64,000 nucleotides of DNA from assembly GCF_003751305.1 (NCBI RefSeq), contig NZ_RJKV01000001.1, positions 973,586 to 1,037,585 on the forward strand, given 5' to 3'. Shown here piece by piece: positions 1 through 9,980 of the stretch (positions are counted from its first letter, which is position 1; each line of letters begins with the position of its first letter). The position numbers and the translations under genes were made by a program. Origin of the DNA: Stenotrophomonas rhizophila. GTDB taxonomy: Bacteria > Pseudomonadota > Gammaproteobacteria > Xanthomonadales > Xanthomonadaceae. Below the pieces are notes generated by a model, which worked only from the letters and a program-made list of their open reading frames with translations, made no database searches and was not told where the DNA came from.

Positions 1-734
1 ATCTCGGTGCGCGGGCGCGTCCACAGGGCGCTGGCACGGTTCACGGTCTCCCATTCGATCTCGGCCGGGGCGTCTTCACCGTGGTGTTCCTTGACCATCT
101 GGATCGGCAGGCCGATGTGGTCGGAGTACTTCTTGATGATGCCGCGCAGGCGCCAGCCATCGGCGAAGTCGCGCTGGTCGTCCTTCAGGTGCAGCACGAT
201 GCGGGTGCCGCGCTCGGGCTTGTCGATGCCTTCCACGTCGAACTCGCCTTCGCCGCGCGAAGACCAGTGCACGCCCTCGCTGGCGGGCAGGCCGGCGCGA
301 CGGGAATAGACATCGACCTGGTCGGCGACGATGAAGGCGCTGTAGAAGCCGACGCCGAACTGGCCGATCAGCTGCGAGTCCTTCTTCTGGTCACCGGAGA
401 GCTGGCGCAGGAAGTCGCCGGTGCCGGACTTGGCGATGGTGCCCAGGTGCGCGATCGCCTCGTCACGGCTCATGCCGATGCCGTTGTCGTCGATGGTCAG
501 GGTGTTGGCGGTGGCGTCGAAGCTGACGCGGATGCGCAGGTCGCCGTCGTTCTCGAGCAGGGCCGGCTGGGTCAGCGCTTCGAAGCGCAGTTTGTCCGAG
601 GCGTCGGCGGCGTTGGAGATGAGCTCGCGAAGGAAGATTTCCTTGTTGGAGTACAGCGAGTGAATCATCAGCTGCAGCAGCTGTTTGACTTCGGTCTGGA
701 AGCCCAGGGTTTCTTTTTGGGTCTGCACGGTCAT
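1..734 (-). CDS. htpG: Molecular chaperone HtpG (Hsp90), 5' part only
   Basis: This is the N-terminal 244 residues of bacterial Hsp90; the gene runs off the left edge. Hsp90 is a cytoplasmic ATP-driven dimeric chaperone that remodels client proteins together with DnaK. The GHKL ATPase fold is clear: [19 protein letters not shown] (from residue 30, with the conserved Glu and Asn), DNGIGM at 83-88 and GQFGVGF at 124-130. The ATG at 734 opens the conserved start [16 protein letters not shown] sigma-32-like promoter lies 58-83 bases upstream, as expected for a heat-shock gene. The middle and C-terminal domains are outside the window. Confidence 0.97.
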   Translation of the reverse strand, partial: MTVQTQKETLGFQTEVKQLLQLMIHSLYSNKEIFLRELISNAADASDKLRFEALTQPALLENDGDLRIRVSFDATANTLTIDDNGIGMSRDEAIAHLGTIAKSGTGDFLRQLSGDQKKDSQLIGQFGVGFYSAFIVADQVDVYSRRAGLPASEGVHWSSRGEGEFDVEGIDKPERGTRIVLHLKDDQRDFADGWRLRGIIKKYSDHIGLPIQMVKEHHGEDAPAEIEWETVNRASALWTRPRTE

Positions 735-791
735 GGGTCGTGTTGCTCCTTGGGGCATTGCCGCGCCCGGCGCGGCGGCTGGCTCAAGGGG

Positions 792-817
792 TAGGGGTGG
801 ATTGTCCCGAATTCAAG
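792..817 (-). promoter_or_regulatory. Sigma-32-like heat-shock promoter of htpG
   Basis: On the minus strand the sequence reads CTTGAA, a 14-base spacer, then CCCCTA, close to the RpoH consensus CTTGAA-N13/14-CCCCATnT. It lies 58 bases before the htpG start codon. The -10 half matches only partly, so this is an inference from consensus and gene identity. Confidence 0.55.
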
Positions 818-885
818 AGTGTCGGCAGCCTCGGGGGCTGAATCGCAAGCAGGAGCGCGGCGCCTGCATGTCCGTGTGGGAGGGC

Positions 886-982
886 GGCGGGTACGGGGGG
901 CCGGGACGCGGCGTGAACCCATCCATGGGGCCTCGTGGGCAGCATCCATGCTGCCCAACGGTCCCGGCCCCCCGTACCCGCC
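886..982 (+). repeat. Three-helix-junction repeat, copy 1
   Basis: A perfect 22-bp outer stem (886-907 with 961-982) encloses two hairpins. The first is CCCAT-CC-ATGGG (918-929). The second is GGGCAGCAT-CC-ATGCTGCCC (937-956). The core (GCGTGAACCCATCC, CCTCGTG, AACGGTCC) recurs at 60953-61066 and, inverted, at 61372-61465 with unrelated outer stems. It lies in the 446-bp gap between divergent htpG and rsmD, and its edges may extend a few imperfect pairs further out. Function unknown. Confidence 0.8.
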
Positions 983-1014
983 ACCCTCTACAAGGTGGGT
1001 CGGACGTGCGACAG

Positions 1015-1037
1015 GTAGAGCCACGCCATGCGTGGCT
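1015..1037 (+). repeat. SMAG-type GTAG palindromic repeat
   Basis: GTAG is followed by the short palindrome AGCCACGCCATGCGTGGCT. This matches the architecture of S. maltophilia GTAG (SMAG) REP elements. An identical 23-mer lies at 61312-61334, also next to a three-helix-junction repeat. Confidence 0.75.
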
Positions 1038-1180
1038 GCATTTCATTCCAGCATCGGGATGCCTGGCGGAGACAGCGACCGGACCGCCTAGAATGTCGTC
1101 CTGAACCGCCTGCCATCCGTGCCCATGACTCTCTTCCGCCCGTTCGCCCATCCCGCTTCCATCTGCCTCCGGAGCCACGC

Positions 1181-1783
1181 ATGAAGCCGCGTCAGCCGGC
1201 GGGCGCCGTGGGCCAGGTGCGGATCATCGGGGGCAAGTGGCGCAATACGAAGCTGCCGGTGCCGCTGTCACCGGGGCTGCGGCCCAGCAGTGACCGGGTG
1301 CGCGAGACGCTGTTCAATTGGCTGATGCCGCGGCTGGGCGGGGCGCGGGTGCTGGATCTGTTCGCCGGCAGCGGGGCGCTGGGGCTGGAGGCGGTGTCGC
1401 GGGGGGCAGCGCAGGCGACGCTGGTGGAGCGGGATGTGGCGTTGTCCCGGCAGCTGCGCGAGTCGGTCGCCAAGCTGGGGGCGCAGGACCAGATCGCGGT
1501 GGTGCAGGCCGATGCGCTGCAGTGGCTGCGGCAGCCGGCCGGGGCGCTGGCGGATATCGTGTTCATCGATCCGCCGTTCGCCGATGGGCTGTGGGAGGCC
1601 GTGATCGCCGGGCTGCCGTCGCATCTGGCCGCCGAGGCCTGGCTGTACGTGGAGTCCCCGGCCGATCAGGCGCCGAAGATGCCCGCGCCGTGGCTGCTGC
1701 ACCGTGAGGGGGGCACCCGGGAGGTCCGTTTTGCCCTGTATCGGCGCGCCACTGCTACACTTTCACCAGACCAACACGCGTAG
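1181..1783 (+). CDS. rsmD: 16S rRNA (guanine(966)-N2)-methyltransferase RsmD
   Basis: RsmD methylates G966 of 16S rRNA during 30S assembly, using S-adenosylmethionine. The 200-residue protein has the family start VRIIGGKWRNTKLPV, then RPSSDRVRETLFNWL, the SAM-binding motif LDLFAGSGALGLEA (58-71) and the catalytic motif DPPF (130-133). The ATG at 1181 was chosen because upstream in-frame sequence is not conserved-looking. coaD follows 7 bases downstream, a pairing frequent in gammaproteobacteria and probably co-transcribed. Confidence 0.96.
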   Translation: MKPRQPAGAVGQVRIIGGKWRNTKLPVPLSPGLRPSSDRVRETLFNWLMPRLGGARVLDLFAGSGALGLEAVSRGAAQATLVERDVALSRQLRESVAKLGAQDQIAVVQADALQWLRQPAGALADIVFIDPPFADGLWEAVIAGLPSHLAAEAWLYVESPADQAPKMPAPWLLHREGGTREVRFALYRRATATLSPDQHA

Positions 1784-1787
1784 CTGA

Positions 1788-2300
<513 letters not shown>

Positions 2301-2347
2301 TACCTGCAAGACCCATACATACCAAGAATCACCAAGGGAGGAATTCC

Positions 2348-2839
2348 ATGAACAACACCATGCGTGCCATGTTGATCGCGTCGTTCGCGCTGGCCTTCAC
2401 CGCCTGCAAGAAGGAAGAGGCCGCGCCGGTCGTCGAAGCCCAGCAGGCGCTGGTCGCCCCGGCTGCCGATGACGATGCCGGCTGGAAGAAGTACCTGCAG
2501 GCCGTGGCCGTGCAGAACATGGGCAACATCAGCAACAGCCCGTACCTGTACTACCTCGCCCCGGAATCGGATCCGGAATTCGCGGCCAAGTATGAGCGTC
2601 AGGTCGAAAGCGCCACCCAGGCCGTGGGCCGTGGCGTGCAGCCGGGCAACATGCTGGCCTTCGGTTCCTCGGCCTCGGCCAAGATGGCCGACATGATCCA
2701 GGCCGTGTTCAAGGACGTCTCGCCGGACTCGATGAAGGGTGTGCGCGTGGTGTTCATCGGCAAGGCCGCCGACAACGCCCGCGTCCAGTCGATCATCCAG
2801 CCGACCGGCGCCGAGTACATCTTCGTCGAAGCCAAGTAA
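2348..2839 (+). CDS. Small lipoprotein of unknown function
   Basis: The 163-residue product begins with a short lipoprotein signal (MLIASFALAFTACKKEEAA); Cys at about position 20 in a TAC-K context fits a lipobox. The mature part is hydrophilic with no motif I recognise; segments PYLYYLAPESDPEFAAKYERQ and VVFIGKAADNARVQ suggest a folded alpha/beta periplasmic domain. A strong ribosome site (GGGAGGAATTCC) precedes ATG 2348. Its position between coaD and the ferredoxin gives no functional clue. Lipidation is inferred from the signal only. Confidence 0.85.
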   Translation: MNNTMRAMLIASFALAFTACKKEEAAPVVEAQQALVAPAADDDAGWKKYLQAVAVQNMGNISNSPYLYYLAPESDPEFAAKYERQVESATQAVGRGVQPGNMLAFGSSASAKMADMIQAVFKDVSPDSMKGVRVVFIGKAADNARVQSIIQPTGAEYIFVEAK

Positions 2840-2964
2840 CCCGTGCAGTGGCGGCTGCGCCGTGTGCGCAGCCCGGGTGGCGCCCGCAGGGGCGTCACCG
2901 ATGACCGGCCCGCGCGCCCGCGTGGGCCGGTTCTCATCCGCCGGCGCGGGCGTGGAGTAACGCC

Positions 2965-3249
2965 ATGTCGCTGAAAATCAATGAGCTCTGCGTCAATTGC
3001 GACGTCTGTGAGCCGGCCTGTCCCAATCAGGCCATTTCGATGGGTGAAACCATCTACGTGATCGATCCGGCCCGCTGCACCGAGTGCGTGGGGCATTTCG
3101 ACGAACCCCAGTGCGTGGTCGTCTGCCCGGTCGAATGCATCGATCCCGATCCGGACATTCCGGAAACCCAGGACGCTCTGCTGGCCAAATTGCATGGGCT
3201 GCAGCGCGATCATCCCGAATTGTATGTCACGGAGTTTGTGCCCAAATGA
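2965..3249 (+). CDS. YfhL-family 4Fe-4S dicluster ferredoxin
   Basis: This 94-residue ferredoxin carries two cysteine sets: C9-x2-C12-x2-C15-x3-C19 and C38-x2-C41-x8-C50-x3-C54, plus C58. The long eight-residue gap in the second set is typical of YfhL/Alvin-type ferredoxins. These are small cytoplasmic electron carriers whose partner is usually unknown. It follows the rsmD-coaD block, an arrangement common in proteobacteria. Its TGA overlaps the ATG of ggt by four bases (ATGA), so the two may be translationally coupled. Confidence 0.93.
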   Translation: MSLKINELCVNCDVCEPACPNQAISMGETIYVIDPARCTECVGHFDEPQCVVVCPVECIDPDPDIPETQDALLAKLHGLQRDHPELYVTEFVPK

Positions 3250-4982
3250 GAACGCTGTCGCGTCGCTGGTTGCTGCTTGTCCTGCTGGTGGCCCCGGGTG
3301 CCTGGGCCGCGGAACCCGCGCAGGCGGCCCTGGCCAAACATCCTGACGGTGCCGCCGTCGCCAGTGGCCATCACCTGGCTACCGAAGCCGGCATGGAAAT
3401 CCTGGCCAAGGGCGGCAACGCGTTCGATGCGGCCGTCGCGGTTTCGGCCACGCTGGCGGTGGTCGAGCCGATCAGTTCCGGCCTTGGCGGCGGCGGCTTC
3501 TTCCTGCTGCACGATGCGGCCACCGGCAAGGATGTGATGCTGGACGCGCGCGAAACCGCGCCGCAGTCCGCCACCCCCGAAGCCTTCCTGGACAAGAAGG
3601 GCGAGCTGGACCGCGACCGTTCGGTCAATGGTGCCTGGTCGGCCGGTATCCCGGGCCTGCCGGCAGCACTGGTGGAGCTGTCCTCCAAGCACGGCAAGCT
3701 GCCGCTGAAGACCTCGCTGGAACCGGCCATGCGCATCGCGCGCGAGGGCTTCCCGGTGTATGCACGCATGGCCAAGGGCTATCAGTCCCGGCGTGAGGTG
3801 ATGCAGCGCTACCCTGGCACGCGCGAGGTGTATGAGCGCAACGGCAAGCCGATCGCCGAAGGCGACGTGTTCCGCCAGCCGGAGTTGGCCAGGACCATGG
3901 AGCGCCTGGCCGACCAGGGCTTCGATGGCTTCTATCGTGGCGAGACCGGCAAGCTGCTGCTCAAGGGCGTGAAGCAGGCCGGTGGCCAGTGGACCGCCGA
4001 GGAACTGGCCGGCTACCGGGTCAAGCTGCGCGAGCCGATCGCCTTCAAGTACCGCGACTGGACCATCACCACCGCCTCGCCGCCGTCTTCCGGTGGCATC
4101 GCGCTGGCGGCCATGCTGCAGATCCTGGAAGGCTGGGATCTGAAGTCGATGGACCAGGCCCACCGCACCCACCTGGTAGTGGAAGCGATGCGCCGCGCCT
4201 ACCGCGACCGCACCTTCTTCCTGGGGGATCCGGACTTCGTGGATATCCCGCAGAAAGTGCTGACCAGCAAGGATTACGCGCAGGGCCTGCGTGCCACCAT
4301 CCATCCGGAGAAGGCGACGCCGAGCGATCTGCTGTCGGGCAACCCGACCCCGCTGGAAGATGATGAGACCACGCATTTCTCGATCATCGACCGCGAAGGC
4401 AACCGCGTCGGTGCGACCCAGACCGTGAACCTGCTCTACGGCTCGGGCCTGATTCCGTCGGGTACCGGCGTGCTGCTGAACAACGAAATGGACGATTTCG
4501 CGCTGAAGCCGGGCACCCCCAACGCCTTCGGCGTGATGGGCTATGCGGCCAATGCGCCGAAGCCGGGCAAGCGCATGCTCAGCTCGATGACCCCGACGTT
4601 CATGGAGTCCGCCGACAAGGTCGTGGTGCTCGGCACGCCCGGTGGCAGCCGCATCATCACCATGGTGCTGCTGGGCATCCTCGGCTACGACGACGGCCTG
4701 ACCGCGCAGCAGGTCGCCGCGCTGCCGCGCTACCACCACCAGTGGCTGCCCGACCGCATCGAGGCCGAGGACGGCACCTTCGATACGGACACCATCAAGC
4801 AGCTGCAGGCGATGGGCCACAAGATCGATCTGCCCGGCGATACCGCCGCGGGCGGTCGCGGCTCCAGCCATGTCTGGGGCAACCTGCAGACGGTGGAATG
4901 GGACCGCCGCAGCAATGTCCTCAGCGGTGGCAGCGACCCGCGCAACCCGGTCGGCAGCGCCGCGGTCAGCCAAGCGCATTGA
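3246..4982 (+). CDS. ggt: Gamma-glutamyltransferase (glutathione hydrolase)
   Basis: GGT cleaves the gamma-glutamyl bond of glutathione and related peptides in the periplasm. The precursor self-cleaves into two subunits at a catalytic Thr. The 578-residue protein has a signal peptide (RRWLLLVLLVAPGAWAAE), the large-subunit segment GGNAFDAAVAVSATLAVVEP, and the cleavage site DDETTHFSI with Thr375 as the predicted nucleophile. The small subunit has GSRIITMVLLGILGY and the expected length. ATG 3246 overlaps the ferredoxin stop. A strong intrinsic terminator lies 19 bases after the stop codon. Confidence 0.96.
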   Translation: MRTLSRRWLLLVLLVAPGAWAAEPAQAALAKHPDGAAVASGHHLATEAGMEILAKGGNAFDAAVAVSATLAVVEPISSGLGGGGFFLLHDAATGKDVMLDARETAPQSATPEAFLDKKGELDRDRSVNGAWSAGIPGLPAALVELSSKHGKLPLKTSLEPAMRIAREGFPVYARMAKGYQSRREVMQRYPGTREVYERNGKPIAEGDVFRQPELARTMERLADQGFDGFYRGETGKLLLKGVKQAGGQWTAEELAGYRVKLREPIAFKYRDWTITTASPPSSGGIALAAMLQILEGWDLKSMDQAHRTHLVVEAMRRAYRDRTFFLGDPDFVDIPQKVLTSKDYAQGLRATIHPEKATPSDLLSGNPTPLEDDETTHFSIIDREGNRVGATQTVNLLYGSGLIPSGTGVLLNNEMDDFALKPGTPNAFGVMGYAANAPKPGKRMLSSMTPTFMESADKVVVLGTPGGSRIITMVLLGILGYDDGLTAQQVAALPRYHHQWLPDRIEAEDGTFDTDTIKQLQAMGHKIDLPGDTAAGGRGSSHVWGNLQTVEWDRRSNVLSGGSDPRNPVGSAAVSQAH

Positions 4983-4998
4983 TTGATCGCAGCAACGA

Positions 4999-5027
4999 GA
5001 AACCCCGTCCCAGTGGCGGGGTTTTTT
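4999..5027 (+). terminator. Intrinsic terminator after ggt
   Basis: AACCCCG (5001-5007) pairs with CGGGGTT (5017-5023), followed by a T6 run at 5022-5027. It is a classical rho-independent terminator closing the rsmD-coaD-ferredoxin-ggt direction. Confidence 0.9.
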
Positions 5028-5066
5028 CATGGGCGACGGCTAGCGAATATTTAACGTGCGCCGCCG

Positions 5067-5072
5067 GATAAT
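5067..5072 (+). promoter_or_regulatory. -10-like hexamer directly before the hydrolase start
   Basis: GATAAT ends six bases before ATG 5079, so transcription could begin at the A of the start codon and give a leaderless message. No convincing -35 box is visible. The same geometry is seen before 29019 and 43153. Confidence 0.35.
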
Positions 5073-5078
5073 TTGCGA

Positions 5079-5966
5079 ATGAAACTATGGTCCATCCGCG
5101 GTAACTCCCAGAAACTCGACGGCGGCGCGATGTTCGGCAATGCGCCGCGCGCGGTCTGGGAAAAATGGGCGGCACCGGACGATCTCAACCGGATCGAACT
5201 GGCGTGCCGTGCATTGCTTGCCAGCCCGCTGGCCGGCAAGACGGTGCTGTTCGAAACCGGTATCGGCGCGTTCTTCGAGCCGAAACTGCGGGACCGTTAC
5301 GGCGTGCAGGAACCCAGCCACGTGCTGATCGAATCCCTGCGCGAGGCCGGGTTCGAGCACGAAGACATCGACGTGGTGGTGCTGAGCCACCTGCACTTCG
5401 ATCATGCCGGCGGCCTGCTGGCACCGTGGAGCGAAGGGCGCTCGCCGGAACTGTTGTTCCCGAATGCGATCTTCCTGGTCGGTGCCGAACACTGGGCGCG
5501 TGCGCTGCATCCGCACCCGCGCGACCGGGCCAGTTTCATTCCGGAGCTTCCCGGCCTGCTGGAGGCGAGTGGGCGACTGGAAATCGTCGAGGGCCCGTAC
5601 TCGACCACCCTGGGTGACAGTGTGCGTTTCAGCTTCAGCGACGGGCATACCCCGGGCCTGATGCTGGCCGAGATCATCGGGCCCGAAACAGTGGACGGCC
5701 AGGCGCGGGGTGGCGTGGTGTTCTGCGCGGACCTGATCCCGGGCCGGTCGTGGGTGCATGTGCCGATCACCATGGGTTACGACCGCAATGCCGAACTGCT
5801 GATCGACGAGAAGCGCAGCTTTCTGGAAGACAAGCTGGCCCGCAACGTCCATCTGTTCTTCACCCACGACCCCCAGTGCGCGCTGGCGCAGGTGTCACGC
5901 GATGAAAAGGGCCGCTTCGGCACCGTGCACGAACAGGGCGAACTGAAGGCCCGCGCGCTGGCGTAA
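5079..5966 (+). CDS. Metallo-beta-lactamase-fold hydrolase
   Basis: The 295-residue protein has the zinc motif [10 protein letters not shown] (His104, His106, Asp108, His109), later histidines in DGHTPGLM and FFTHDPQCA, and the usual alpha-beta-beta-alpha layout. No signal peptide is present, so it is probably cytoplasmic. The family includes lactonases, glyoxalase II-like enzymes and phosphodiesterases; the substrate cannot be told from sequence. ATG 5079 was preferred over an in-frame TTG at 5073. No ribosome site is seen, but a -10-like GATAAT ends six bases before the ATG. Confidence 0.92.
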   Translation: MKLWSIRGNSQKLDGGAMFGNAPRAVWEKWAAPDDLNRIELACRALLASPLAGKTVLFETGIGAFFEPKLRDRYGVQEPSHVLIESLREAGFEHEDIDVVVLSHLHFDHAGGLLAPWSEGRSPELLFPNAIFLVGAEHWARALHPHPRDRASFIPELPGLLEASGRLEIVEGPYSTTLGDSVRFSFSDGHTPGLMLAEIIGPETVDGQARGGVVFCADLIPGRSWVHVPITMGYDRNAELLIDEKRSFLEDKLARNVHLFFTHDPQCALAQVSRDEKGRFGTVHEQGELKARALA

Positions 5967-5985
5967 CGCCTGCGCAACCACACCG

Positions 5986-6010
5986 GTAGGTGCCGACCGT
6001 TGGTCGGTAC
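5986..6010 (+). repeat. SMAG-type GTAG palindromic repeat
   Basis: GTAG followed by the stem GTGCCGACC-GTT-GGTCGGTAC. It is the first of a cluster in the 252-bp gap between two convergent genes. A degenerate related palindrome (GGCCGACCGTCGTTCGGC) follows near 6025-6042. Confidence 0.75.
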
Positions 6011-6054
6011 GCGATCACGGGCACGGCCGACCGTCGTTCGGCACGTCATGACGG

Positions 6055-6128
6055 GTAGTGCCGGCCGCTGGCCGGCTCCACGTTACGCGTCCGAGGTTCA
6101 TGAGGAGCCGGCCAGCGGCCGGCACTAC
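6055..6128. repeat. Inverted SMAG repeat pair
   Basis: Two SMAG units face each other: GTAGTGCCGGCCGCTGGCCG from 6055 on the plus strand, and its reverse complement ending in CGGCACTAC at 6128. The pair can fold into two small hairpins or one long one. It lies at the 3' ends of two convergent genes, the usual place for REP dimers. Confidence 0.8.
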
Positions 6129-6154
6129 CGTGGGGCGTCCGTCCAAGCAAGCCG

Positions 6155-6179
6155 GTAGGTGCCGACCGTTGGTCGGCAC
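6155..6179 (+). repeat. SMAG-type GTAG palindromic repeat
   Basis: GTAG with the stem GTGCCGACC-GTT-GGTCGGCAC, nearly identical to the unit at 5986. It is the last member of the cluster before the psiF-like gene. Confidence 0.75.
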
Positions 6180-6218
6180 GGCACCCCACGGCACCGGGCA
6201 TGAACCCGGTCCGAGGCG

Positions 6219-6503
6219 TCAATGCGCCTTCAAACACCCACTCATGAACGTCTTGCGCGCATCGCCGGCCAGCTTCTTCGCGGCCGCATCGGCGTTGCAG
6301 GTCTTCATGCGCTCCTGCGGGGTGCTCGCCATCGGGGCGGGGCCACTCAGACACGCCTTCTGCGCGGTCTTGTAGTCCTCGCCGGTCTTGCCTTTGTTCT
6401 TGGCCGAGCAATCGGCCATGCGCTGTTGCTGCGGCGTCGCCGCACTGACAACGGCCGGGCCACCCAGAAGCAGCAGACAAGCCAGCAGGGACAGGGTCTT
6501 CAT
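6219..6503 (-). CDS. PsiF-family small periplasmic protein
   Basis: The 94-residue product has a signal peptide (MKTLSLLACLLLLGGPAVVS) and two copies of the PsiF repeat: QQRMADCSAKNKGKTGEDYK...CL and QERMKTCNADAAAKKLAGDARKTF...CL. PsiF was named in E. coli as phosphate-starvation inducible, but its biochemical role is unknown. The paired cysteines suggest disulfides in the periplasm. Whether this copy responds to phosphate is not shown by the sequence; no Pho box was found. It is transcribed towards the SMAG cluster. Confidence 0.88.
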   Translation of the reverse strand: MKTLSLLACLLLLGGPAVVSAATPQQQRMADCSAKNKGKTGEDYKTAQKACLSGPAPMASTPQERMKTCNADAAAKKLAGDARKTFMSGCLKAH

Positions 6504-6611
6504 GAGGCAGCTCCACGCACGGGGTGAGGATGCGCGCAGCTTCTGCCCGGGCCTGGCTAGGCCGTGTGAAGCACCGGCGGCTGGTGGTGGCCGCCGGTCA
6601 GAACGACGGAA

Positions 6612-7247
6612 TCAACCGACCACGCGGGTCCCGAAAATCCGGTCGCCGGCGTCGCCCAGGCCCGGCAGGATGTAGCCCTTCTCATTGAGCTGGGCATCGA
6701 TGGCGGCAGTGAAGATCTCCACATCCGGATGCACGGCCTGCACGGCCGCGATGCCTTCCGGTGCGGCGACCAGGAAGATGCCCTTGATCCGGCGTGCGCC
6801 AGCGCGCTTGAGCATGTCGATGGTGGCGATCAGGGTGCCACCGGTGGCCAGCATCGGGTCCAGGATCAGCGCATCGCGCTCTTCCAGGCGGCCGGTCAGG
6901 CGCTCGAAGTAGGGCACCGGTTGCAGGGTTTCCTCATCGCGCTGCAGGCCGACCACGCTCACGCGCGCGGCCGGAATCAGCGACAGCACGCCACTGAGCA
7001 TGCCCAGGCCGGCGCGCAGGATCGGCACCACGGTGATCTTGGCGCCGGCAATGCGCTGCACCGTCACCGGGCCCGCCCAGCCGGCCATGGTGTGGGCTTC
7101 GGTATCCAGATCGGCCGTGGCCTCATAGGCCAGCAGCCCACCGAGCTCATTGGCCAGCTCGCGGAAGTCCTTCGTGCTCAGCGACGCATCGCGCATCAGG
7201 CCGATCTTGTGCTGCACCAGCGGATGGCGCACTTCGACGATTTTCAT
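6612..7247 (-). CDS. upp: Uracil phosphoribosyltransferase
   Basis: Upp makes UMP from uracil and PRPP in pyrimidine salvage (cytoplasm). The 211-residue protein begins [20 protein letters not shown], a typical Upp start. It contains [10 protein letters not shown] and the PRPP-binding loop [13 protein letters not shown], and ends in [16 protein letters not shown]. Length matches the E. coli enzyme. Start at 7247 was chosen because longer in-frame extensions are not Upp-like. It is divergent from the TonB-dependent receptor gene, with about 105 bases between them. Confidence 0.97.
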   Translation of the reverse strand: MKIVEVRHPLVQHKIGLMRDASLSTKDFRELANELGGLLAYEATADLDTEAHTMAGWAGPVTVQRIAGAKITVVPILRAGLGMLSGVLSLIPAARVSVVGLQRDEETLQPVPYFERLTGRLEERDALILDPMLATGGTLIATIDMLKRAGARRIKGIFLVAAPEGIAAVQAVHPDVEIFTAAIDAQLNEKGYILPGLGDAGDRIFGTRVVG

Positions 7248-7352
7248 GGGGGGAATCAGGCGAGAGAAGAGACCGATAGTGTGCCGCAACACCCCACCGA
7301 AGCCAAAAGCCGACGCCGCCACCGACCGTTCGATGTCCCCGGTGTCATCCCC

Positions 7353-9980
7353 ATGCAACCTCCCGGACATACCGTGCTGACCCATTCTTTACACAGATTG
7401 GGGAAGGCAGTGCAGAAGAAGCGTCCGTTGGGCCTGGCGATCAGCCTTTCGTTGCTGGCGGTGATCACCCCGTCGGCCCATGCCGCCGATACGCCCGATG
7501 GCGGCACGGTGGCCGGCAGCGCCGCCGCCAGTGCCGCCGCGATCGATCTGGACCGGGTCGAAGTCCGCCCGCAGCTGGAGTCGCAGACCCGGGCGGTCGA
7601 CCTCAAGCGCAGCAGCGATGCGATCGAAGATGCGGTGTCTTCCGATGCCATGGGCGTCTACCCGGACCAGAACGTGGCCGAATCGCTGCAGCGCCTGCCG
7701 GGCGTCAGCGTTACCCGTGACCAGGGCGAGGGGCGCTTCGTGGTCATCCGTGGCCTGGATGCCAATCTCAACAGCGTCAGCGTCGATGGCATCGCGATTG
7801 GTACCCCGGAAGACTCCAGCCGCGCGGCCCCGCTGGACGTGATTCCCTCCGACTCGACCGAGCGCCTGCGCGTGGTCAAGTCGCCCACCCCGGACATGCC
7901 CGGCGACGCTATCGGCGGTGCGATCCTGGTCGAGTCCGCCTCGGCGTTCGATCGCGAAGGCCGCAACCTGCGCGGCAAGATCGAAGCCAGCCATCAGCAG
8001 CTCTCCGGCAACACCAGCCCGAAGGCCGCGATCAACTACAGCGAAGTGTTCGCTGATACCTTCGGCGTGGCGCTGGGGGTGAACTACCAGAACCGCAAGT
8101 TCGAATCGGACAACACCGAAGTGGAGTACGGCGAGTTCGACGGCGGTGCCGAGGACGACCTGTTCGCCAACAGCCTGCAGCAGCGCAAGTACGAGATCGA
8201 GCGCAAGCGCATCGGTGCGAACCTCAACCTGGATTGGCGCCCGGATGACGACAACCGCTACTACCTGCGCACGCTGTACAGCCAGTTCGATGATGCCGAG
8301 ACGCGCCAGCGCACGATCTTCAATTTCGGCGATGGCGACGTCACCGCGCTGGGCAGCAATCAGTACCGTGTCGATGACCTGCCGGCCGATGCCATCCAGA
8401 AGCGCATGCGCTACCGCACCAAGAAGGAAAACACCTTTACCACCAGCGCCGGCGGCGAGAACCGCCTGACCAATGCGGTGGTCGATTACAAGGTGGGTTA
8501 CACGCGTACCGAAGAGCGCGTCAACGATGAGATGGAGGCGCGCTTCGAGTACAACGGCGACGACCTCGGCGCCCGCGTCGATCAGAACAGTGGCATCCCG
8601 CGCTACAGCCTGACCAGCGCGGAGTGGATGGATAACGGCAACTACGATTTCGATCGTTTCGTGGTGTCGCCCAAGCAGGTCAACGACAGCGAACGCAGTG
8701 CGCAGATCAACGTGCGCTTCGATGGCGATTCCTCCAGCATCAAGCTTGGCCTGCTCGGTCGCTGGCGCGATCGCGACGTCAATGTCGATGAGCGCGAACT
8801 GCGCGTCGGTCCGGACGTGGCGTTGTCCGACTGGACCACCTCCACCCCCGATCACCGTGGCGGCAGCCTCGGCCAGGGCATGAGCTCGGATGCCATGCGC
8901 CGCTACTGGGCACAGTCCGGCAGCCGCTACAGCGCCCGCCCGCAGGATGCCGGCGGTAACGCGCTGACCTCGCTGGAAGAGGATTACACCGCCAGCGAAG
9001 ATATCTTCGCCAGCTACGTGATGGGCACCTGGGATGTCGGCGCGCTGCGCATCATCGGCGGTGTCCGCGTGGAAAACACCCAGTTCAGCGCCACCGGCAA
9101 CAGCGTCGAGGTGGCCGGTAACGGCCGCAGCTTCACGGTTACCCCGTTGAGCGTGAGCCGCAGCTACACCAACGTGCTGCCCGGCCTGCACCTGCGCTAC
9201 GACGCCGGTGATGACTGGGTGCTGCGCGCGGCCGCCAACAAGACCGTCTCGCGTCCGTCGTTCGGCGATGTGGCACCGCGTGTCGGCCTGAGCCGGGGTG
9301 ACGAGGAAGTCCGGATCGGCAATCCGCAGCTGGATCCGTATGAATCCAGGAACATCGACCTCTCGCTCGAGAAGTACATCGGCAGCACCGGCATCGTCTC
9401 GCTGGGCGTGTTCCACAAGTCGATCGACGGCTACATCGTCAACACGGTGAGCAACAACGATCCGGCGTATCCGGGCTTCGAGGTCACCCGGGTGATCAAC
9501 GGCAACAAGGCCACGGTCAAGGGCGCCGAGTTCAACTGGCAGCAGCAGCTCGCCTTCCTGCCGGCCGGCTGGGATGGCCTGCTGGTGGGTGCCAGCGGTA
9601 CCTGGCTGGATACCGATTTCGACCCCGGCGTGGCTGGCCGCGAGGCCGACGACTTCATGCTGCCGCGCGCCTCCAAACACGTGTACAGCGCGCACATCGG
9701 CTATGAAAAGGCCGGCTTCAGCACCCGCGTGGCCGCGGTCTACCGCAGCGAGTACCTGGATTCACTCGGCGACAGCCGCGCCTATGACATCTATGTGGCG
9801 CCCAACACCCAGCTCGATTTCAGCATGGACTACAAGATCACCTCGAACGTCAGCGTTTACTTCGAAGCGCAGAACCTGCTCGACAAGCCGCTGGAGCTGT
9901 ACCAGGGCGTGCGCTCGCGCACTCTGCAGAACGAGGAATATGGTCGCACCTACGCCCTTGGCCTGAAGGTGGCCCTGTGA
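7353..9980 (+). CDS. TonB-dependent receptor, probably for phosphorylated substrates
   Basis: This outer-membrane receptor of about 875 residues has an N-terminal signal region ([20 protein letters not shown] then AHAA). A plug domain follows ([55 protein letters not shown]), then a 22-strand-type barrel rich in alternating aromatics ([12 protein letters not shown] near the end). It resembles the TonB-Xanth-Caul group. The start is uncertain: ATG 7353 is used, but GTG or TTG codons nearer the signal are possible. The stop overlaps the phytase start by one base, so it probably imports phytate-derived or other organophosphate compounds. The substrate is inferred from neighbours only. Confidence 0.93.
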   Translation: MQPPGHTVLTHSLHRLGKAVQKKRPLGLAISLSLLAVITPSAHAADTPDGGTVAGSAAASAAAIDLDRVEVRPQLESQTRAVDLKRSSDAIEDAVSSDAMGVYPDQNVAESLQRLPGVSVTRDQGEGRFVVIRGLDANLNSVSVDGIAIGTPEDSSRAAPLDVIPSDSTERLRVVKSPTPDMPGDAIGGAILVESASAFDREGRNLRGKIEASHQQLSGNTSPKAAINYSEVFADTFGVALGVNYQNRKFESDNTEVEYGEFDGGAEDDLFANSLQQRKYEIERKRIGANLNLDWRPDDDNRYYLRTLYSQFDDAETRQRTIFNFGDGDVTALGSNQYRVDDLPADAIQKRMRYRTKKENTFTTSAGGENRLTNAVVDYKVGYTRTEERVNDEMEARFEYNGDDLGARVDQNSGIPRYSLTSAEWMDNGNYDFDRFVVSPKQVNDSERSAQINVRFDGDSSSIKLGLLGRWRDRDVNVDERELRVGPDVALSDWTTSTPDHRGGSLGQGMSSDAMRRYWAQSGSRYSARPQDAGGNALTSLEEDYTASEDIFASYVMGTWDVGALRIIGGVRVENTQFSATGNSVEVAGNGRSFTVTPLSVSRSYTNVLPGLHLRYDAGDDWVLRAAANKTVSRPSFGDVAPRVGLSRGDEEVRIGNPQLDPYESRNIDLSLEKYIGSTGIVSLGVFHKSIDGYIVNTVSNNDPAYPGFEVTRVINGNKATVKGAEFNWQQQLAFLPAGWDGLLVGASGTWLDTDFDPGVAGREADDFMLPRASKHVYSAHIGYEKAGFSTRVAAVYRSEYLDSLGDSRAYDIYVAPNTQLDFSMDYKITSNVSVYFEAQNLLDKPLELYQGVRSRTLQNEEYGRTYALGLKVAL

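Noticed and set aside
7248-7352. A possible Pho box in front of the phosphate-scavenging operon (GTGTCATCCCC)
   Set aside because: Only one partial half-site matches CTGTCAT; no second half at the right spacing.
7389-9695. A 768-codon open frame on the minus strand opposite the TonB-dependent receptor
   Set aside because: It is the antisense of a clear receptor gene; long antisense frames are expected at this GC content, and its composition (Gly, Val, Ala, His, Arg) has no domain.
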